A stretch of DNA of 5,449 nt, from assembly GCA_007129225.1 (NCBI GenBank), contig SKVX01000538.1, positions 1 to 5,449 of the forward strand. The letters run 5' to 3'. Below are positions 1 through 4,573 of this stretch, piece by piece. The translations under genes were made by a program, and so were the position numbers. A model generated the notes under the pieces. It searched no databases and was not told the DNA's origin. It saw only the letters and a list, made by a program, of their open reading frames with translations. This DNA comes from Halomonas sp. (GTDB lineage: Bacteria; Pseudomonadota; Gammaproteobacteria; Pseudomonadales; Halomonadaceae). Each line of letters opens with the position of its first letter. The stretch's first letter is position 1.

Positions 1-1007
1 AGGCGAATCACCCGCTCACGGGCGGCCGGGGAGACCAGCGGCCCGAGGTCGGCATCACGCTGGGTGCCGGGGCCGACCTTCATGTTGCGGGCGCCGTCGA
101 CGATGTCGTCGATCCACGCCTTGGCCTCGCCCACCAGCACCACCACGGAGTTGGCCATGCAGCGCTGGCCGGCGGCGCCGAAGGCGGAGCCCAGCAGGTT
201 GTTGATCGCCTGGCTGCGGTTGGCGTCCGGCATCACGACGCAGTGGTTCTTGGCACCCATCATCGCCTGCATGCGCTTGCCGGCCTTGGCGGCGCGGTCG
301 TAGAGCAGCGACCCGACATGGGAGGAGCCGATGAAGGAGAGCGCCTTGATGTCGGCATGGTCGGCGATCTGGTTGGCCACGTCCGGGCCGCCGTGGACCA
401 CATTTAGCACGCCGGCCGGCACGCCCGCTTCGTGGGCCAGCTCGACCAGGCGCATGGTGGAGCTCGGATCCTGCTCGGAGGGCTTGAGCACGAAGGTGTT
501 GCCGGTGGCGATGGCCAGCGGGAACATGAAGCAGGGCAGCATGATCGGGAAGTTGAAGGCGGTGATGCCTGCGCCCACGCCCAGCGGCTGGTTGAGGGTG
601 TAGACGTCGATCTCGCTGCCGGCATTTTCGGCCAGCTCACCCAGCTGCAGCGAGGTGATCGAACAGGCGTGCTCGATCACTTCCAGGCCACGACCCACCT
701 CGCCCTCGGCGTCGGGTAGCGTCTTGCCGTGCTCCTCGGTGATCAGGGCGGCCAGCTCGGCGGTGTTATCGCGCACCAGCGCCTGCAGCTTGAGCATGAT
801 GCGCATGCGCTTGCCCAGGGGCACCTTGCGCCAGGTCTTGAAGGCTTCCTTGGCGCTTGCAACGGCGCTGTCGACCTCCTCGGCGGAGCAGAACGGGACC
901 CGCGCCACCACCTCCTGGGTCGCCGGGTTGACCACGTCGCGCCACTCCTGGCTGTTGGACGGGACGGGCTTGCCGTCGATATACATCGGAATCTCGCGAA
1001 CGGACAT
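1..1007 (-). CDS. mmsA: CoA-acylating methylmalonate/malonate-semialdehyde dehydrogenase, N-terminal 335 residues (3' end outside window)
   Basis: Aldehyde dehydrogenase superfamily enzyme that oxidises methylmalonate semialdehyde (valine/thymine catabolism) or malonate semialdehyde (beta-alanine catabolism) with NAD+ and CoA to propionyl-CoA or acetyl-CoA in the cytoplasm. Visible motifs are TAFNFP (residues 149-154, conserved Asn152), LKPSE (174-178), SFIGSS (224-229) and the catalytic-Cys motif GAAGQRCMA with Cys283. The usual ALDH general-base Glu is replaced by Asn254 in GAKNH; this is a known signature of the CoA-acylating MMSDH branch, where CoA rather than water resolves the thioester. 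The frame stays open to the left edge; family members are about 500 residues, so roughly 165 residues are missing. The ATG is supported by AGGAG 8 nt upstream and by the typical N-terminus leading to the MYIDGK motif. The gene is divergent from a LysR regulator, its likely controller. Substrate preference between malonate and methylmalonate semialdehyde cannot be decided here. Confidence 0.93.
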   Translation of the reverse strand, partial: MSVREIPMYIDGKPVPSNSQEWRDVVNPATQEVVARVPFCSAEEVDSAVASAKEAFKTWRKVPLGKRMRIMLKLQALVRDNTAELAALITEEHGKTLPDAEGEVGRGLEVIEHACSITSLQLGELAENAGSEIDVYTLNQPLGVGAGITAFNFPIMLPCFMFPLAIATGNTFVLKPSEQDPSSTMRLVELAHEAGVPAGVLNVVHGGPDVANQIADHADIKALSFIGSSHVGSLLYDRAAKAGKRMQAMMGAKNHCVVMPDANRSQAINNLLGSAFGAAGQRCMANSVVVLVGEAKAWIDDIVDGARNMKVGPGTQRDADLGPLVSPAARERVIR

Positions 1008-1015
1008 GGTGCGTG

Positions 1016-1020
1016 CTCCT
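1016..1020 (-). promoter_or_regulatory. Ribosome binding site of mmsA
   Basis: AGGAG on the minus strand, 8 nt before the ATG of the dehydrogenase gene, in a purine-rich AGAGAGGAG context. It fixes the choice of start codon. Confidence 0.8.
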
Positions 1021-1095
1021 CTCTCTTGTCTGCTTTCTTGATCTGCTTGCGTCGTCTGCTTAGCGTTGTGATGTGCGTGTCGTTGCAAGGCAGAG

Positions 1096-1124
1096 ATTAG
1101 ACTTTATGTGTATAAATACACGAA
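1096..1124 (-). promoter_or_regulatory. Candidate promoter for mmsA
   Basis: On the minus strand, a good -10-like hexamer TCTAAT (1096-1101, five of six matches to TATAAT) lies 17 nt downstream of a poor -35-like TTCGTG (1119-1124). A 14-bp palindrome occupies the spacer and part of the -35 position. A poor -35 overlapped by a palindrome fits an activator-dependent or operator-controlled promoter. This would leave a leader of about 80-90 nt before the mmsA ATG. The call comes from pattern matching by eye; no start site is known. Confidence 0.35.
1108..1121. promoter_or_regulatory. 14-bp perfect palindrome, candidate operator on the mmsA side
   Basis: GTGTAT-AA-ATACAC has perfect 6-bp arms (1108-1113 and 1116-1121) separated by 2 bp, in an A/T-rich island inside otherwise GC-rich DNA. 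It lies about 100 bp upstream of the mmsA ATG and overlaps the predicted -35/spacer region of its promoter. The size and symmetry suit a dimeric transcription factor site. The divergent LysR protein is the obvious candidate binder, but the sequence does not match the palindrome nearer the regulator, so another regulator is possible. Confidence 0.45.
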
Positions 1125-1188
1125 ATGGAATGCCCATGAGTCTAGCCAGAGGTCGGATTGCCTGACAACGGGCACTCGGGCACATTGC

Positions 1189-1206
1189 TTGTGCATTCAT
1201 GCACAA
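1189..1206. promoter_or_regulatory. 18-bp perfect palindrome upstream of the LysR gene, candidate autoregulatory operator
   Basis: TTGTGCAT-TC-ATGCACAA has perfect 8-bp arms (1189-1196 and 1199-1206) with a 2-bp spacer and ends 24 nt before the regulator's ATG. A further GCACA at 1180-1184 forms a second, overlapping inverted repeat with TGTGC at 1190-1194 (5-bp arms, 5-bp spacer), so three half-sites lie within 27 bp. LysR-type regulators commonly bind near their own promoter and control the divergent gene, so an autoregulatory site is plausible. A weak -35-like CTGACA occurs at 1162-1167, but no convincing -10 accompanies it. Binding is inferred. Confidence 0.5.
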
Positions 1207-1230
1207 CCACGCAGCGACCCGAGAGGCCTC

Positions 1231-2178
1231 ATGCTCGACTGGCAGGACATACAGATCTTTCTGGAGGTTGCCCGCAGCGAGCGCCTCACCGATGCCGCGC
1301 GTCGCCTGGGGGTGGACCACTCCACCCTGTCACGGCGCACCCGGCGTTTCGAGCAGAAACTCAACACCCAGCTCTTCGAGCGTAGCACCCATGGCTATCA
1401 TCTGACCGAGGCCGGCCAGCAATTACTGGCCCACGCGGAGGAAATGGCGCGCCACGCCTTCGAGGCCGGCGAAAGCCTCACCGACAAGAATCACCAGCTC
1501 AGCGGCCAGATTCGCCTGGGGGTCACCGAAGGCTTCGGCACCTGGGTCATCGCACCCCTGCTCTCCGCCTTCTGCGAACGCCATCCCGGTATCACCCTGG
1601 ATCTGCTGGCCCTGCCCCGGGTCGTGAACCTCAGCCGCCACGAAGCCGACCTCGCCATCACCGTGGAGCGGCCGGTCAGCCCCGGCATGGTGATCTCCCG
1701 GCTCTGCGACTATCGCCTGCGCCTCTATGCCAGCCGCGCCTACCTGACGCGACACGGCACGCCGCAGCACCTGTCCGAACTGGGTCGCCACCGGCTGATC
1801 GGCTATGTGGACGACCTGATCTTCAGCGAGCAGCTTAGTTACCTCGAACCGCTGCTCGACCCCGCCGTGGTGGGCCAGCCGGGCCCGCACTTCTCGATCC
1901 GCAGCACCAGCGTCACCACCCAGCACGCGGCCGCCCTGCAGGGAGCGGGGCTCGCCGTGCTGCCCTGCTTCATGGCCGAGACCGGCGACACGCTTCACAG
2001 CGTGCTGGACGACGAAGTGGAGATCATGCGCCAGTTCTGGATCACCGCCCGCCAGGAGCAACGCCGCCTGGCACGGGTCAGGCTGCTGTGGGACTACCTG
2101 CGCGAGGCGCTTGAGGCCAACCGGGCACTGCTGATGGGCGAGGCGCGGGAGCTGGTGCTACCCGACGCCTCGGGTTAG
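1231..2178 (+). CDS. LysR-type transcriptional regulator
   Basis: A 315-residue DNA-binding regulator, the normal LysR length. Residues 4-62 form the N-terminal winged helix-turn-helix (DIQIFLEVARSERLTDAARRLGVDHSTLSRR, shown here as DIQIFLEVAR...DAARRLGVDHSTLSRR), followed by a linker helix to about 90 and a periplasmic-binding-protein-like effector domain (about 92-290, starting QIRLGVTEGFG). The ATG at 1231 is preferred because MLDWQDIQIF starts just before the HTH as in homologues, with GAGAGG 4 nt upstream. A longer reading from GTG at 1108 would add 41 unconserved residues and run through both palindromes. The gene is divergent from mmsA, so it probably regulates that gene and itself. 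A LysR gene divergent from a beta-alanine aminotransferase/semialdehyde dehydrogenase locus is a familiar pseudomonad arrangement, making a beta-alanine or semialdehyde-linked inducer plausible but unproven. Confidence 0.92.
   Translation: MLDWQDIQIFLEVARSERLTDAARRLGVDHSTLSRRTRRFEQKLNTQLFERSTHGYHLTEAGQQLLAHAEEMARHAFEAGESLTDKNHQLSGQIRLGVTEGFGTWVIAPLLSAFCERHPGITLDLLALPRVVNLSRHEADLAITVERPVSPGMVISRLCDYRLRLYASRAYLTRHGTPQHLSELGRHRLIGYVDDLIFSEQLSYLEPLLDPAVVGQPGPHFSIRSTSVTTQHAAALQGAGLAVLPCFMAETGDTLHSVLDDEVEIMRQFWITARQEQRRLARVRLLWDYLREALEANRALLMGEARELVLPDASG
2160..2175. terminator. Weak hairpin at the convergent gene junction
   Basis: ACCCGA-CGCC-TCGGGT gives a 6-bp stem with a 4-nt loop at the extreme 3' end of the regulator gene, just before its TAG. 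No T-tract follows on either strand, so it is not a canonical intrinsic terminator. It is listed because it is the only evident hairpin near the 17-bp space between the convergent stop codons. Confidence 0.2.
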
Positions 2179-2195
2179 GAAGGAAAGGCTCTGTC

Positions 2196-3608
2196 TCAGG
2201 CAGCCGAGTCGCAGCCCAGCTCCCGGGCGGCCTCGCGGCCGGCAATGGCGCCCAACACCACCGCACTCAGCAGGCCGTTGCCGGAGAGATAGCCGCTGTC
2301 CCCCGAGCCTGAGACCCCGCGAGCCGCACCACCGGCGGCGAACAGGTTGGGGAAGACCGAGCCGTCCTGGCGCAGCACCCGCGCCTGGGATGTCACCTCG
2401 AGCCCGCCCTGGGTGTGGAACAGCGCACCGGTGACCTTGATGGCGTGATATGGCGCTGACAGGAGATCCTCGAGACTGAAGCAGCGCCCGAAGCCATCGG
2501 CCTCGCCACTCTCGGCCAGGGCATGCATCTCGGCGAAGGTGTCCAGCAGGGCCTCCTGCGGAAGGCCAAGCCCGATGGCCATGTCCTCCAGGGTGTCGAA
2601 AGTGCGTACCGCACCCGCGATATGGGCGTTGCGGTAGTCCTCAAACTCCAGCGCAGCCTGATGGATCCGCCGGTCGAACAGGTTCCAGGCGATCCCCCCC
2701 GGCTGGGCCAGCACCTTGGCCGCCTGCTCCGAATAGCCGCCATGCTCGTTGGAGAAACGCCGCCCCTCGCTGTTGACCTGCACCCCGCCACGCATCATCA
2801 CCGCCCAGGTGATCAGGGTCTGGTGCGGCATCGCCAGGGAGCCATGCCCCTGGCAGGCCCCCAGGTCCTTGAGGCTCGCCCCCATGCCCTCGCCCCACAG
2901 CAGAGCATCACCCTGGTTGCCCTCATGGCCATAGTAGAGGGCATCCTTGAGGGCCGGCAGGTGGCGCTCCACCAGCTCCGGATTCCCCCCGTAGCCGTTA
3001 CACGCCAGGATCAGGGCGTCGCAGCCGATGGACTCCCGGCTGCCATCGGGTCGCTCCAGGTTGACGCCGAGCACCCTGCCGGCATCATCCACGTGCAGGT
3101 CCACCACCCGGGCCTCGGTAAGCACATCGATACCTGCGGCCTCCACCGCATTGAGCAGACTGCCCATCAGCTCCTCGCCGGTTCGCCGCGGCGTGGCGTG
3201 CATCCGTGTGCGTCGGTGGCCCGGATAGAGAAAGCCCTCCACCAGGTCGAAGGGGACGCCGTGGACATCGGCAAGCCACTCCACCACGCCGGCAGAAGCC
3301 TCCGAGAGCGCGCGAACAATGTCCGGGTCCGCCTGGTAGCCGTTCTTCCGCTGGATGTCCTCGGCCATCAGCTCGGCGCTGTCCTTCACCCCCCTCTCTT
3401 CCTGAAAACGCGTTCCCGCCGCCGGAATGAAGCCCTGGGACATGGACGTGCTGCCCCGGGGCATCGCATCGCGCTCCAGGACCACGGCATCAATGCCGAA
3501 TTGCTTGGCGGCTAGGGCCGCCACCAGGCCGCATGCCCCTGCGCCGACTATCACCAGCGGCACCTGTACCTCGAACTCGTTACCACTGCCAAAAGCCACG
3601 ATCGCCAT
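2196..3608 (-). CDS. FAD-dependent oxidoreductase, fumarate reductase/KstD flavoprotein superfamily (FAD_binding_2)
   Basis: A 470-residue, probably soluble flavoenzyme. An N-terminal Rossmann dinucleotide motif GAGACG (22-27) with the ribose-binding Glu45 is followed by a GSTSMSQG FAD-contact loop (52-59). The capping/substrate region holds GRRFSNE (282-288), matching the segment that carries the proton-donor Arg of fumarate reductases, and HTQGG (398-402), matching their active-site HTMGG. The C-terminal FAD motif FAAGGAARGVSG (423-434) closes the fold. The following segment reads SGDSGYLSGNG instead of GANRLGGNA, so the substrate-carboxylate Arg of true fumarate reductases is absent and a different substrate is expected. 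No signal peptide, haem motif or flavin-transfer domain is visible. It is the last gene of the operon, 11 bp after the second PuuE-like gene. The reaction (dehydrogenation, C=C reduction or other) is unknown. Confidence 0.88.
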   Translation of the reverse strand: MAIVAFGSGNEFEVQVPLVIVGAGACGLVAALAAKQFGIDAVVLERDAMPRGSTSMSQGFIPAAGTRFQEERGVKDSAELMAEDIQRKNGYQADPDIVRALSEASAGVVEWLADVHGVPFDLVEGFLYPGHRRTRMHATPRRTGEELMGSLLNAVEAAGIDVLTEARVVDLHVDDAGRVLGVNLERPDGSRESIGCDALILACNGYGGNPELVERHLPALKDALYYGHEGNQGDALLWGEGMGASLKDLGACQGHGSLAMPHQTLITWAVMMRGGVQVNSEGRRFSNEHGGYSEQAAKVLAQPGGIAWNLFDRRIHQAALEFEDYRNAHIAGAVRTFDTLEDMAIGLGLPQEALLDTFAEMHALAESGEADGFGRCFSLEDLLSAPYHAIKVTGALFHTQGGLEVTSQARVLRQDGSVFPNLFAAGGAARGVSGSGDSGYLSGNGLLSAVVLGAIAGREAARELGCDSAA

Positions 3609-3615
3609 GGCGTCG

Positions 3616-3620
3616 CTCCT
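3616..3620 (-). promoter_or_regulatory. Ribosome binding site of the FAD oxidoreductase gene
   Basis: AGGAG on the minus strand, 7 nt before the ATG and overlapping the TGA stop of the preceding gene (TGAGGAG). This placement indicates translational coupling and supports the ATG at 3608. Confidence 0.75.
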
Positions 3621-4570
3621 CAGTCGTTGCCGTCATCCTGCTTGTGGCAGGCGTCGAGAATGTCTCCGGCCGGCGCCTGCCATACCTCGTCATGGTTGGA
3701 GATATAGGCCAGCACCTCCTCCAGGCAGCCGATACGATGGGGCTGGCCCACCAGCCAGGGATGCAGGCTGAGCGACAGAATCCGCCCCCCTTGCTCCCTG
3801 GACTCCTGCAGGAGGAAATCGAAGGCATCCTTGACCTGCTCGACCCAGCTGTCTTCCGAATGGAGGTTCTGGCACATCACGAACTGATCCTCGATCTCGG
3901 TAGACAGGGGCATCATCGCCAGCGGCCCGCTGTCCGTGGCGAAGGCATAGGGCATGTCGTCGTTGACCCAGTCGGCGCAGTAGGCGATGCCGTTCTCGGC
4001 CAGCAGCTCCGGCGTGTTCCAGCTCTGTGAACGGGCCGGGCTCAGCCAGCCACGGATGGGCTGCCCGGTCAGCTCGCGCAGCGTCTCGACCGAGCGCCGC
4101 ACGATCTCGGCCTCCTCATCGCGATCCTGGCCGCCGTGGTGCAGGTGGTCCATGTTCCAGCCGTGGCAGAGGAACTCGCCACCGTAAGCCTTGAGGCGCT
4201 CCAACAGGTACGGTGTCTGCTCGGCGAGCTGGGCATTGATCGCCCAGGTGGGACGGATGCCATGGGTCTCGAAGGCCGACAGCAGGCGGTAGATGCCCAC
4301 CCGGTTGCCATAGTCGCGCAGCGAATAGTGGCGCAGGTCCGGATAGGGCATGGTCATGCCGTTGGGCACCTTGAAGGGCACGCCGCGCTGGTTGAGCGGG
4401 TAGAACTGCAGCGACACGTTGATCCATACCGCCAGGGTCTTGCCGCCGGGCCATCGTACCGGCGGCCGCTCGGCCAGCATCGACCAGGCATAGCGGTCAT
4501 GGTCGTAGCCGTGGCGGCGCCAGGGGTAGGTCAGGTAATCCTTGTCGAGAGACGACGTTGTCGAGGACAT
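3620..4570 (-). CDS. PuuE-like polysaccharide deacetylase (CE4/NodB-fold) family hydrolase, paralogue 1
   Basis: A complete 316-residue cytoplasmic protein without signal peptide. After an N-terminal extension it shows RPPVRWPGG (35-43), typical of the allantoinase PuuE-like branch of the NodB fold, then YSLRDYGNRVG (82-92), CHGWNMDH (135-142, motif-2 His136), GWLSPARSQS (174-183), NDDMP (203-207) and the late motif LHPWLVGQPHRI (269-280, His270). The classical metal-binding TFDDG is absent, as expected for this branch, whose characterised members include metal-independent allantoinase PuuE and a cyclic imide hydrolase. It therefore probably hydrolyses a C-N bond of a cyclic amide, imide or ureide, although sugar or amide deacylation is not excluded. 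At the motif-1 position it has Gln55 (SLQFYP) where the neighbouring paralogue has Glu. It starts 3 bp after the upstream paralogue, with AGGAGG placed inside that gene's end. Confidence 0.88.
   Translation of the reverse strand: MSSTTSSLDKDYLTYPWRRHGYDHDRYAWSMLAERPPVRWPGGKTLAVWINVSLQFYPLNQRGVPFKVPNGMTMPYPDLRHYSLRDYGNRVGIYRLLSAFETHGIRPTWAINAQLAEQTPYLLERLKAYGGEFLCHGWNMDHLHHGGQDRDEEAEIVRRSVETLRELTGQPIRGWLSPARSQSWNTPELLAENGIAYCADWVNDDMPYAFATDSGPLAMMPLSTEIEDQFVMCQNLHSEDSWVEQVKDAFDFLLQESREQGGRILSLSLHPWLVGQPHRIGCLEEVLAYISNHDEVWQAPAGDILDACHKQDDGND
4299..4318. repeat. 20-nt direct repeat, copy 1 (in paralogue 1)
   Basis: This tract encodes RDYGNRVG plus flanking bases in paralogue 1 and is identical over 20 nt to 5316-5335 in paralogue 2. 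The surrounding DNA of the two genes is much more diverged. It is a coding repeat from paralogy, not a mobile element. Confidence 0.7.
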
Positions 4571-4573
4571 GGC

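Noticed and set aside
1108..1230. N-terminal extension of the LysR protein from GTG 1108
   Set aside because: The extra 41 residues are unlike LysR N-termini, the start lies within a palindrome, and ATG 1231 gives the standard position relative to the HTH.
1423..2061. Minus-strand open frame of 212 codons inside the LysR gene
   Set aside because: It is antisense to the conserved effector domain of the regulator, with no recognisable domain and no plausible ribosome binding context.
2523..3515. Long plus-strand open frame of 330 codons opposite the flavoprotein gene
   Set aside because: It lies wholly antisense to a well-supported FAD enzyme, resembles no known protein family, and long antisense frames are expected in high-GC coding DNA.
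3533..4030. Plus-strand open frame of 165 codons across the FAD/PuuE-like junction
   Set aside because: It is antisense to two conserved genes, has no domain similarity that I can see, and would disrupt the obvious operon logic.
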